From the NCBI RefSeq assembly GCF_034313845.1, contig NZ_JAVIWN010000004.1: a stretch of DNA of 64,000 nt; one strand, 5' to 3'. This document shows, piece by piece, positions 42,963 to 50,402 of this stretch. Under the pieces are notes generated by a model. It did no database searches. It saw nothing but the letters and a program-made list of their open reading frames with translations, and was not told where the DNA came from. Within the stretch, counting starts at the first letter, position 1. The number at the start of each line of letters is the position of its first letter. Source of the DNA: Actimicrobium sp034313845. Lineage in GTDB: Bacteria > Pseudomonadota > Gammaproteobacteria > Burkholderiales > Burkholderiaceae_D. A program made the translations under genes and the position numbers.

Positions 42963-43148
42963 ATGACCAGAGTCCTTGCTGCCGTTCTGATCCTGCTGTC
43001 GCTCGGCGGTTGCGTCGTCATGACTGTGGGCGCAGCAGCGGTATCGGTGGCCAGCACGGTAGTCGGGGTCGGCGTCACCGTCGGCTCGGCTGCGGTCGGC
43101 GTGGCCGGCAGTGCGGTCAAGGGGACGGCTGGCCTGCTCGTCAATTAA
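42963..43148 (+). CDS. Small glycine-zipper lipoprotein, 61 residues
   Basis: The protein begins MTRVLAAVLILLSLGGC, with the lipobox LGGC at residues 14-17, followed by a Val/Ala/Gly-rich segment with several small-xxx-small spacings. It should be attached to the membrane by the Cys. Too short for a confident family. It is five bases after the exported FKBP stop and 27 bases before the acyl-CoA-binding protein, so it is probably part of the same transcript. Confidence 0.7.
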   Translation: MTRVLAAVLILLSLGGCVVMTVGAAAVSVASTVVGVGVTVGSAAVGVAGSAVKGTAGLLVN

Positions 43149-43175
43149 CCTTTTTTTCTTTGCCCAAGGCGCTCC

Positions 43176-43436
43176 ATGACACTGCAAATCCAGTTCGAAC
43201 AGGCTCTCGCCGACTCGAAAAATCTCGCCGATCGCCCTGACAACATGACGTTGCTGAAAATGTATGCGCTCTACAAACAGGGTAGCAAGGGCGATGCCGA
43301 TGGGGCGCGACCTGGCTTTACGGACCTGGTCGGCCGGGCTAAATGGGATGCCTGGGATGCGCTCAAAGGTGTTACCCCGGAACACGCGATGCAGCAGTAT
43401 GTGGATCTGGTTGCGGATCTCAAGAGCGGAATTTAG
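43176..43436 (+). CDS. Acyl-CoA-binding protein
   Basis: The 86-residue four-helix ACBP fold is complete, with the family features LLKMYALYKQGSKGDADG near residue 26 and the conserved ARPGFTDLVGRAKWDAWDAL near 43. It binds medium and long acyl-CoA esters in the cytoplasm. Bacterial copies are less common than eukaryotic ones but occur in PHA-forming betaproteobacteria, and the neighbouring 43486 gene is PHA-related. Confidence 0.9.
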   Translation: MTLQIQFEQALADSKNLADRPDNMTLLKMYALYKQGSKGDADGARPGFTDLVGRAKWDAWDALKGVTPEHAMQQYVDLVADLKSGI

Positions 43437-43485
43437 TGCATTCGGTGTAACCGCCGACGGAAAGTCGCCGGTGCCTCAAGACTTC

Positions 43486-43770
43486 TTAAGCCACACCGGC
43501 AAATACCTTCGCCATATTGCGCGTAACTTTTTCCTGAATCATCGGCGCAAACGACTTCAACATGATGCCCAACGTGATATCAAGCCTAGCGTCATTGGCT
43601 CCGATTGCCAGCGTACCGGCGACTCCGCTGCGATTGAACGACAGCACGTCACCGTTCCACGTACTCGCGACGTCATAATCGGACGCCATTTTGTCGGCCA
43701 CGGTCTGGGCTGCAGCGATGGCGTTGTTACGCGAGAGCTGGTGTTGCTGGGTAATGCTGATATCGGCCAT
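43486..43770 (-). CDS. PHA-granule-associated protein (PHA_gran_rgn family)
   Basis: The 94-residue protein begins MADISITQQHQLSRNNAIAA and matches the polyhydroxyalkanoic-acid system family, small helical proteins often encoded near PHA genes and of unknown detailed role. There is no signal peptide. It is the second PHA-related gene of the window after phasin, before phaZ at 48353. It lies four bases downstream of the dehydrogenase stop, so the two are co-transcribed. Confidence 0.82.
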   Translation of the reverse strand: MADISITQQHQLSRNNAIAAAQTVADKMASDYDVASTWNGDVLSFNRSGVAGTLAIGANDARLDITLGIMLKSFAPMIQEKVTRNMAKVFAGVA

Positions 43771-43774
43771 TGCC

Positions 43775-44761
43775 TTATCCTTTCGACGTCACTTGCGGGT
43801 TCAGGCAATTCGGTGGCAACTGGCCGCCAAGCGCCGCGATCAGGTTCGCTGCGGCGCAGTGGGTCATCGCACGCCGCGTCGGGGCCGAGGCACTGGCAAT
43901 ATGCGGCGTCAGCACCACGTTCGACAAGGCAAGAAAGCCGGGATTGAACGCCGGCTCGCCTTCAAATACATCAAGCCCTGCACCGGCGATACGCTGTTCG
44001 CGCAACGCATCAATGAGAGCGACATCATCGACTATCCCGCCCCGCGCAATATTGACGAGGATGGCCGTCGGCTTCATCAGCGCCAGTTCGGCCGCCGCAA
44101 TCGTATGGTGTGTCGCTGCGGAATAGGGCAACACCAAGACCACGTGGTCCGCCTGGCGCAACACGTCTTCCTTGCTCCGGTACTCGGCATGATTGGCGCG
44201 CGCCTCGAGTTCCGACGTCAGACGCGAACGATTGTGATAGACGACCTTCATGTCGAATCCCATTGACCGGCGGGCAATCGCCTGACCAATGCGACCCATG
44301 CCAATGATCCCCAGCGTACTGCCATGCAGATCGGCTCCGAGAAAACCGTCGTAGCGCCATTTTTCCCAGTGACCAGCACGCAACCAGTGTTCGGACTCCG
44401 TGACGCGCCGTGCTGCCGCCATGAGCAGTGCCCAGCCGAAGTCAGCTGTCGTTTCGTTGAGAACGTCTGGCGTGTTCGTGACCAGAATGCCGGCTTGCGT
44501 CGCCGCATCGAGTGCAATGTTGTTGTAGCCGACAGCGATATTACAAATTGCCTTGAGTTGCGGTGACGCCCTGATCAACTCGGCGCTGATGCCCTCGCTG
44601 GAAGTCACCATGACGGCATCCTTGCCCCGCACTTTTTCCAGCAGAACTTCCGGCGAAAAAATCATGTCATCCTGGTTGGACTCGACATCGAACTGTTGCT
44701 CCAGGCCGGCAAGGATGTCTGGGAAGATCGCACGGGCGATGAGAATGTGTTTCTTGGTCAT
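43775..44761 (-). CDS. D-2-hydroxyacid dehydrogenase (GhrB/TkrA-like)
   Basis: The 328 residues form an NAD(P)-dependent dehydrogenase with the dinucleotide motif GIIGMGRIGQAIARR near residue 150 and the catalytic triad Arg in NIARGGIVDD near 236, Glu in FEGEP near 265 and His in TPHIASAS near 283. Glyoxylate/hydroxypyruvate or 2-ketogluconate reductase are the most likely activities. The ATG at 44761 was chosen; the frame extends three residues upstream. Confidence 0.9.
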   Translation of the reverse strand: MTKKHILIARAIFPDILAGLEQQFDVESNQDDMIFSPEVLLEKVRGKDAVMVTSSEGISAELIRASPQLKAICNIAVGYNNIALDAATQAGILVTNTPDVLNETTADFGWALLMAAARRVTESEHWLRAGHWEKWRYDGFLGADLHGSTLGIIGMGRIGQAIARRSMGFDMKVVYHNRSRLTSELEARANHAEYRSKEDVLRQADHVVLVLPYSAATHHTIAAAELALMKPTAILVNIARGGIVDDVALIDALREQRIAGAGLDVFEGEPAFNPGFLALSNVVLTPHIASASAPTRRAMTHCAAANLIAALGGQLPPNCLNPQVTSKG

Positions 44762-44880
44762 GGCGGGCAATCATGAAGGAAGTAATCCGCAATGGCGGGG
44801 CAGGATGCCAGTCACTGGGTGGCCTGCATTCTAGCTCAGAGCGCATGACAGGCGGACACAAGACACGACGATGCGCCCAT

Positions 44881-44907
44881 AAAAAATGCCTCGCTAAGCG
44901 AGGCATT
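44881..44907 (-). terminator. Intrinsic terminator of the first PEP-CTERM gene
   Basis: The minus strand has a perfect stem AATGCCTCGC / GCGAGGCATT around a 2-3 nt loop, followed by T5. It begins 54 bp after the stop of the PEP-CTERM gene at 44962. Confidence 0.88.
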
Positions 44908-44961
44908 GTTCATTGGCACCAGTCCGGCACCGCGACTGCGGCATCGGCGCTGGAGCGCAAC

Positions 44962-45519
44962 TCAAGCCTGGTTGGACTTCGCTTTGCGACGAGCAGCGAA
45001 ACCAAGCAGACCGAGGCCAGCTAGCATCATTGCATAGGTCTCTGGCTCAGGGACAGGTGAAGGGATTGGCGTGCCAGCAGTAACAGAGATTGATCCGTTG
45101 TAGCTGCTGATACTACCAAATGAATTACCACTCACCAGCAGTTGCAATGGACCGGTGAACTGCTGAGCACCCAGCACAAGATTGTAAATGGTGAAGCCAG
45201 AAGCAGGGCTCAATGGCGTAGTCGCCATCAGGCTGACTCCATTCAGCGATGCTGAATTAAAAGTGACACCGCCACCAAACAGCGTAAACGAGCTTACCAG
45301 TGTTGTCGCCAAACCGGAGCTAAGCGTCGGCGTGAAATTGAACACATCATTAAACGCTGACGTCCCGGAGTGAGTACCACCGAAATACGATGTCAGATCG
45401 CCCGTCGCCGAATCAATCGACAGCGGAACACTTTGTATTGGGGCGGTATCAGCATAGGCCACTGGCATGGCAAACGCAGATGAAAGTGCTAAGGCAGCGA
45501 CGGCGTATTGAAGTTTCAT
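44962..45519 (-). CDS. FxDxF-type PEP-CTERM protein (185 residues)
   Basis: A signal peptide (MKLQYAVAALALSSAF, cleavage near AYA) leads to a Ser/Gly/Thr-rich beta-type region with the FxDxF motif FNDVF near residue 60. The C-terminus is a classical PEP-CTERM: PSPVPEPETYAMMLAG, a hydrophobic helix and an Arg/Lys tail. Such proteins are sorted and released by exosortase and usually occur in exopolysaccharide-rich or biofilm bacteria. No exosortase is in the window. The frame extends upstream to 45582, but the ATG at 45519 gives a proper signal peptide. Confidence 0.88.
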   Translation of the reverse strand: MKLQYAVAALALSSAFAMPVAYADTAPIQSVPLSIDSATGDLTSYFGGTHSGTSAFNDVFNFTPTLSSGLATTLVSSFTLFGGGVTFNSASLNGVSLMATTPLSPASGFTIYNLVLGAQQFTGPLQLLVSGNSFGSISSYNGSISVTAGTPIPSPVPEPETYAMMLAGLGLLGFAARRKAKSNQA

Positions 45520-46423
45520 AAATATCTCGATTAAAAGTAGGATTAAAAAAGTAACCAGTGAATAAAAAATTAATAAAATCAATATGCTGAATATTTCTAA
45601 TCAGACACATTAATAAAACTACACCGCTTGGATCAAAAACTAATTCGAATCTTATCGCAGAGTAAAAAACATATGTAGTTGTTTTAATAATATATTGATA
45701 AAAATCACACTAACTATTTATTCTCTTACTAACCTACTTCATCTTTCCGCATTTCCTACATGTCACTTCATTTACTCCTACAAACGACTTTATAATTACC
45801 TACAAAGTATTAATCAGGAGCATTAACTTTCTTTGAAAATATATTATTTAATAGCAATTTTATTTAGTCAATAATTCCCGAATACTAGTAATTAGAAAAA
45901 TATAAAAAATAAAATATGACCATCCCGTTCCAGCAACGCCGTACTTTGCAATTTTTTATATATTGTGCTGATGTGATTATTTAGTTAATATTTCCACAAG
46001 GAAAAGCAGGGAGTGGAACGAGGGTGAAGAAACCAACTGGGAAGATGATGATGCCGAAACGCGAGCGGACACCCCGCAGGACAGCTGATGGAGTGTTTCG
46101 CGGAAGGAAGGGAAGCCAAACACTTGGCGAATGCCGGACCGGCGAAAGGTTGCCTGTCAGTGTAGATAGCTATGTGTAGATAAACGCATCAGCATCAGCA
46201 AAATCGGAATGAACCGGAAGAGCTCAAAAGAGTCGATGAGATCGTTACGAGAGGCTATCCATGGAGCGCAACGGGACAATGACACGAACAATTTCTCAAT
46301 GACAATTAATGAGATAAAAGTTGCTGTTCGTGCAGATGCAATTTCATGTTAAATAATTTTTGTAAACTAACTGCTGAGTACCATCCATCAGCGAACTATA
46401 AATCTACTTCTTTTCAACATTCC
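45520..46423. other. AT-rich intergenic region with a GC-rich island
   Basis: Between the two PEP-CTERM genes lie about 900 bp without a supported gene. Positions 45520-45999 and 46300-46423 are very AT-rich (many runs of A/T). The intervening 46000-46295 segment is GC-rich and purine-rich; see the separate entry. The AT-rich parts could carry the promoter of the first PEP-CTERM gene (minus strand) and curved DNA. Confidence 0.6.
46000..46295 (+). other. GC-rich island, possible mobile-element (group II intron?) remnant
   Basis: This roughly 300-bp segment differs sharply in composition from its AT-rich flanks. One frame is open for 51 codons from a GTG at 46024 to a TAG at 46177, and is Lys/Arg/Gly-rich (VKKPTGKMMM..., GVFRGRKGSQ..., GECRTGERLP). 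Another is open over about 46181-46350. GCCGGACCGGC forms a small hairpin at 46134. The texture suggests structured RNA read through, as at the 5' end of a group II intron upstream of its maturase gene, but no maturase and no domain V are present. I cannot prove the identity. Confidence 0.3.
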
Positions 46424-46458
46424 AAAAAAAATGCCTAGGAATACCAAGGCATTTTTTT
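46424..46458 (-). terminator. Intrinsic terminator of the second PEP-CTERM gene, bidirectional
   Basis: AATGCCT / AGGCATT stem with a 9-12 nt loop, flanked by A8 on one side and T7 on the other, so it has T-tracts in both directions. It ends about 45 bp after the stop of the gene at 46502 on the minus strand. Confidence 0.85.
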
Positions 46459-46501
46459 GCATCATGTTCCTGCATCAGCAGGAGCACTACCTAATTAGCA
46501 A

Positions 46502-47104
46502 TCAAACTTGATTACCCTTGGATTTGCGTCGTGCTGCAAAGCCAAGCAGACCGAGGCCAGCAAGCATCATTGCGTAAGTTTCTGGTTCCGGGACTGGGCT
46601 AGGAATTGCCTGACCCATGGGAGCATCCACTGTGAACAAATACGAGCCACTTGAGCCGCTTCCCGTGGTTTTTCCTGCAACGGTAAAGTAATAATCACCC
46701 GCAGTAAGTAGTTCTTGACCGTAGCTGGCAATATTTGCTCCTGGGATCGGGGAAGAACCTAGCAATACCCCGGTATTTAAAACACCCTTGTAGAGAGAAA
46801 CCACCATGCTGTTTATATCAAAAATACTGCCAGGATTAACATAAAACCCTAAAACCGGACGCTGATTCGTAGCAGATGAACCAAGCGCATTTTCTTGCCC
46901 TACAAGCGCAAACGAAAAGTTGTCTAGAAAGGACTTTCCTGTAAGGTGAACGACTGATTGGGTCTGAGTGTACAAAAAATCTGGATCAGAGGCATCAAGC
47001 GTAAAGTTAAAACTTTGCGTGTTCGCGGTAGAAATTTTAGCCGCGTTAGAGAAACCCGTTACGCTAGATAGTGCAATCACTGCAAGCACATAGTTAAATT
47101 TCAT
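46502..47104 (-). CDS. FxDxF-type PEP-CTERM protein (200 residues)
   Basis: A signal peptide (MKFNYVLAVIALSSV, cleavage near SNAA) precedes a secreted region with the FxDxF motif FLDNF near residue 60 and a Gly/Ser-rich stretch near 150. The C-terminal PSPVPEPETYAMMLAG tail, hydrophobic helix and basic end (RRKSKGNQ) are nearly identical to those of the gene at 44962, while the secreted parts differ. Both genes run in the same direction with separate terminators, so they look like independently evolving members of one sorted-protein family. Confidence 0.88.
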   Translation of the reverse strand: MKFNYVLAVIALSSVTGFSNAAKISTANTQSFNFTLDASDPDFLYTQTQSVVHLTGKSFLDNFSFALVGQENALGSSATNQRPVLGFYVNPGSIFDINSMVVSLYKGVLNTGVLLGSSPIPGANIASYGQELLTAGDYYFTVAGKTTGSGSSGSYLFTVDAPMGQAIPSPVPEPETYAMMLAGLGLLGFAARRKSKGNQV

Positions 47105-47470
47105 AATTTTCTCGATAAAAGTTTTGACAGAAAAGTTAGTTTTTCAGCAACATTGGCCAGGTTGACTTTTCCTGGCGCTTTTTTATGACTTGATAGTATC
47201 TCAACAATCAAAAAAACAATGGATTTTATGATAACTTATTTCTGCAATACACACTTGTTCACAATCAAGACACAATTTCTCGTAGTGAGGCGTGCGGGTT
47301 CCGAATTTGCTTATACGCAATCTGTCTAAGTCCAATTTGTAGGAATACCCGAACTGACTTAAAATACGCCCCTCCGCGGCTGCCCTTTTCATGCTGCGTC
47401 CTGCATCGGTCCGCTGAACAGTGACGCACAGCCCTGCCACCCGTCTTACCTTTACAGAACCAGGATAGTT
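47105..47470 (+). other. Intergenic region upstream of fdxA
   Basis: The 366 bp between the PEP-CTERM gene (minus) and fdxA (plus) hold the divergent promoters. The first 130 bp are AT-rich. A clear fdxA promoter is at 47337-47365 (listed separately), giving an untranslated leader of about 100 nt in which I see no riboswitch or obvious structure. No gene is supported here. Confidence 0.6.
47337..47365 (+). promoter_or_regulatory. Sigma-70 promoter of fdxA
   Basis: TTGTAG (47337-47342) and TAAAAT (47360-47365) are separated by 17 bp, about 105 bp upstream of the fdxA ATG. Confidence 0.65.
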
Positions 47471-47794
47471 ATGACCCACGTTGTGACCGAATCGTGCATC
47501 CAGTGCCGCTATACCGATTGCGTGGATGTGTGCCCGGTAGATTGTTTTCGCGAAGGCCCGAACTTTCTGTCGATCGACCCCGATGAATGCATCGATTGCG
47601 CCGTGTGCGTTGCCGAGTGCCCGGTCAATGCCATTTACGCGGAAGAAGACGTACCGGCTGACCAGCAACAGTTCATCAAATTGAATATTGATCTCTCGCT
47701 CGGTTGGCCATCGATCACGAAAACCAAGGCACCACTGCCGGAAGCGGACGATTTCAAGGATATGCAGAAAAAACTTCATCTGCTAAAGCGCTGA
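47471..47794 (+). CDS. fdxA: Seven-iron ferredoxin FdxA
   Basis: This 107-residue ferredoxin has two cluster regions: cysteines at 9, 12, 17, 21 and 25 (CIQCRYTDCVDVCPVDC) and at 40, 43, 46 and 50 (CIDCAVCVAECP), the arrangement of 7Fe ferredoxins with one 3Fe-4S and one 4Fe-4S cluster. It passes electrons in low-potential pathways. AGGA precedes the ATG. A large reading frame on the opposite strand here is only a shadow. Confidence 0.96.
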   Translation: MTHVVTESCIQCRYTDCVDVCPVDCFREGPNFLSIDPDECIDCAVCVAECPVNAIYAEEDVPADQQQFIKLNIDLSLGWPSITKTKAPLPEADDFKDMQKKLHLLKR

Positions 47795-47940
47795 TGCCGG
47801 GACGTCAACCAACCGTCAAATAAGGTCACGATAGAGCTTAAAAGCAGATCATCGTGAGCACTGTAAAACTCGGAACGCATGTTCCGGCTATCTCGGACAT
47901 GTTTGCTGCGAGCGGCGTCGACTTGGTCGGCTTGTTTAAA

Positions 47941-47977
47941 AAAAGCACGATACTTCCCCGGAAGCATTGTGCTTTTT
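47941..47977 (+). terminator. Intrinsic terminator downstream of fdxA
   Basis: AAAAGCAC / GTGCTTTT with an inner ACTTCC / GGAAG stem, then a T6 run. It lies 150 bp after the fdxA stop, so it could end either the fdxA transcript or a short RNA starting in between. Confidence 0.8.
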
Positions 47978-48292
47978 TGACATTTACCGTAATGAATTGC
48001 ACGCAATGTTTCCGCATGCCGTACACTCGCCCGGGATGACAATGAAAGTAGTGACGAATTATTAATTAACGGTTTTAATTGCACAACCATCCGTTACGCT
48101 CCAGCACTTTCATACTTGAAATTGATTCATTCGATCGCGCCGTTCATGTTGGTTAAATGAAGAAAAAAATGTCATCAATTGCTGCAACCAGCGCGTTTAA
48201 TCAAAAAAGCAGGGAAATTCGGTTACTACTAATGGTTTCTGTAAAAAATTACTGAATCATCCAGATATCAGACCGATTGAACTGGTCTAAGA

Positions 48293-48301
48293 TGCAGTGC
48301 A
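48293..48301. promoter_or_regulatory. TGCAGTGCA motif upstream of phaZ
   Basis: The nine bases match the centre of the candidate PhaR operator at 28945-28953 (TGCAGCGCA) apart from one C/T. It is 52 bp upstream of the phaZ ATG. A single site of this length and degeneracy is expected about once by chance in the two strands of the window, so its position, not its presence, is the argument. Confidence 0.4.
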
Positions 48302-48352
48302 ACAACGTGAGTCCGCCCCGATCGACGCACGGTAACTACCGATGAGGCCATC

Positions 48353-49588
48353 ATGCTCTACCACTTTCACGAAATGAACCGCAGCTTCATGAACCCTCTG
48401 ATCCAGTGGGCTGAAGCGTCGGCAAAATTGTTCACCAACCCTGTTTCGCCGCTGGCGCACACGCCGTTTTCACAGCGCATCGCGGCAGGCTACGAACTGA
48501 TGTTTCGCCTTGGTAAAGATTACGAAAAACCGCAATTCGGACTGACGTCGACAATGATCAACGGCGAAGCCGTTGGCATCCTCGAAGCGGCCTCTACCGT
48601 CAAACCATTCTGTACCCTGCTGCATTTCGCCAAGAATCTGAGCCTTGCCAAGCGCACTGCGTTGAATCAGCCAAAAGTATTGCTAGTCGCGCCGCTGTCG
48701 GGACATCATTCGACCTTGTTGCGCGACACGGTGCGGGCACTGCTGCCAGAACACGATGTCTACATCACCGACTGGACCGATGCGCGCATGGTGCCATTGG
48801 CTGAAGGTGCATTCCACTTGCATGACTATATTTACTACGTGCAGGACTTCATCCGTCAACTCGGCCCGGACGTCCATGTGATTTCAGTGTGCCAGCCGAC
48901 CGTACCGGTACTGGCTGCCATTTCGCTGATGGCGACTGCCAAAGATCCGATGCTGCCAAAAACCATGACGATGATGGGTGGCCCGATCGATCCGCGCAAA
49001 TCGCCGACCGAAGTCAACAACCTCGCCACCAAGAAGCCTTTCTCGTGGTTTGAAAACACCGTGATCTACACAGTGCCATCGAACTACCCGGGCGCTGGCC
49101 GCAAAGTTTATCCAGGCTTTCTGCAACATGCCGGTTTCGTCGCGATGAATCCGGATCGCCATGCACAGAGCCATTGGGATTTCTACATGCAACTGCGCAA
49201 AGGGGACGACGCGTCGGCCGAAGAGCATCGCAAGTTTTACGATGAATACAATGCCGTGCTCGACATGCCGTCCGAGTACTACCTTGAAACCATCAAGACC
49301 GTGTTTCAGGATTTCAACCTGCCATTGGGCACATGGGAAATCGAAGGCAAGCTGGTTCGTCCGCAAGACATCACGACCGTCGCGCTGCTGACCGTCGAAG
49401 GTGAACTCGATGACATCTCCGGTGCCGGACAAACCCAGGCGGCGCACACGCTGTGCAGCGGTATTCCAGCAGACATGCAGGAAGACTACATCGCAGAAGG
49501 ATGTGGCCATTACGGTATTTTTGCCGGACGCCGCTGGCGAGAGCTGATCTGCCCGAAAGTTGGTGCGTTCATTAAAGCGCATTCCTGA
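48353..49588 (+). CDS. phaZ: Intracellular polyhydroxybutyrate depolymerase
   Basis: PhaZ degrades granule PHB to supply carbon and energy. The 411 residues match the intracellular PhaZa1 type with cysteine instead of serine in the lipase-like box: Cys180 in ISVCQPTVPV, Asp353 in EGELDDISG and His386 in GCGHYGIF. These positions fall within three residues of the reported R. eutropha triad (Cys183, Asp355, His388). No signal peptide, consistent with cytoplasmic granules. Confidence 0.95.
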   Translation: MLYHFHEMNRSFMNPLIQWAEASAKLFTNPVSPLAHTPFSQRIAAGYELMFRLGKDYEKPQFGLTSTMINGEAVGILEAASTVKPFCTLLHFAKNLSLAKRTALNQPKVLLVAPLSGHHSTLLRDTVRALLPEHDVYITDWTDARMVPLAEGAFHLHDYIYYVQDFIRQLGPDVHVISVCQPTVPVLAAISLMATAKDPMLPKTMTMMGGPIDPRKSPTEVNNLATKKPFSWFENTVIYTVPSNYPGAGRKVYPGFLQHAGFVAMNPDRHAQSHWDFYMQLRKGDDASAEEHRKFYDEYNAVLDMPSEYYLETIKTVFQDFNLPLGTWEIEGKLVRPQDITTVALLTVEGELDDISGAGQTQAAHTLCSGIPADMQEDYIAEGCGHYGIFAGRRWRELICPKVGAFIKAHS

Positions 49589-49608
49589 TTCGCTTCAGTG
49601 CGACAGCA

Positions 49609-49641
49609 AAGCCGTTCACCCTCGGGTCGAACGGCTTTTTT
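49609..49641 (+). terminator. Intrinsic terminator of phaZ
   Basis: AAGCCGTTC / GAACGGCTT stem around ACCCTCGGGTC, which can pair further (ACCC/GGGT), then T6. It ends the phaZ transcript 21 bp after its stop. Confidence 0.9.
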
Positions 49642-49727
49642 CATTTGAGCGACCGAAGTCGGCAGCGCCCGATATGCAGGATAATGCGGTCTTTGAAAAT
49701 TCGATTGCTGCCGTGTCGCACCCCGTC

Positions 49728-50402
49728 ATGAAATCCCTCGCTGATCGCATCGAAGATGCACTGCCACAAACGCAATGTACAAAGTGCGGATACGCCGGCT
49801 GCCGTCCGTATGCCGAGGCTATCGCCGATGGCAGTGCCGACATCAACCAGTGCCCCCCTGGCGGGCAAGAAGGTATCGTCCGGTTGGCCAGGTTACTGGA
49901 CCGGGAAGTCATCCCTCTCAATCCTGTCCATGGACTCGAGCGTCCGCGCCCGGTTGCGGTCATTGATGAGGCATTGTGCATAGGTTGCACGCTGTGCATC
50001 CAGGCTTGTCCGGTCGATGCCATTCTCGGTGCGCCGAAACTGATGCACACCATCCTGCCCGACCTGTGTACCGGCTGCGACTTGTGCGTGGCACCCTGCC
50101 CGGTTGATTGCATTGCGATGGTGCCGGTCACCACGACGACCGGCTGGCAGGCATGGAGCCCGCAACAGGCCGACGAGGCCCGGGCCCGGCATGATTTCAG
50201 GACTGCACGATTGCTGCGCGAGCGACGCGAAAACGACGCCCGGCTGCTCGCCAAAGCGGCTGCCAAGCTCAAGGAAGTCGAGGCGGCACCGGCACTGTCT
50301 GCCGCCGACAGTGCCGAACGGGATCGCAAGAAGGCCATCATCCAGGCCGCCATCGAACGGGCCCGGATCAAGCGCGATGCCGATGCCGGAGAAGCCGGAT
50401 GA
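49728..50402 (+). CDS. rnfB: RnfB-like ferredoxin-type protein, soluble form
   Basis: The protein carries the Fe-S domain QTQCTKCGYAGCRPYAEAI with a C-terminal Cys in NQCPPGG, then two 4Fe-4S motifs CIGCTLCIQACP and CTGCDLCVAPCP, and an Ala/Arg/Lys-rich helical tail. These are the RnfB domains, but the N-terminal membrane anchor is missing and no other Rnf subunit lies nearby. It therefore probably works as a soluble electron-transfer protein. I used the ATG at 49728; an in-frame ATG at 49674 would add 18 residues. It overlaps nth by four bases. Confidence 0.85.
   Translation: MKSLADRIEDALPQTQCTKCGYAGCRPYAEAIADGSADINQCPPGGQEGIVRLARLLDREVIPLNPVHGLERPRPVAVIDEALCIGCTLCIQACPVDAILGAPKLMHTILPDLCTGCDLCVAPCPVDCIAMVPVTTTTGWQAWSPQQADEARARHDFRTARLLRERRENDARLLAKAAAKLKEVEAAPALSAADSAERDRKKAIIQAAIERARIKRDADAGEAG

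Larger units (their letters stand above)
47795..48352 (+). other. Intergenic region between fdxA and phaZ
   Basis: The 558 bp contain a short frame opening with GTG at 47854 (MSTVKLGTHVPAISDMF..., 61 codons), overlapping a strong hairpin-plus-T-tract at 47941-47977. Without a clear ribosome-binding site and with a terminator inside it, I do not call this a gene; it may instead be a small RNA. The remainder is AT-rich and leads to phaZ with a TGCAGTGCA at 48293-48301. Confidence 0.4.

Noticed and set aside
47201..47779. 192-codon minus-strand frame over fdxA
   Set aside because: Shadow of the ferredoxin gene, no motifs or start signal.
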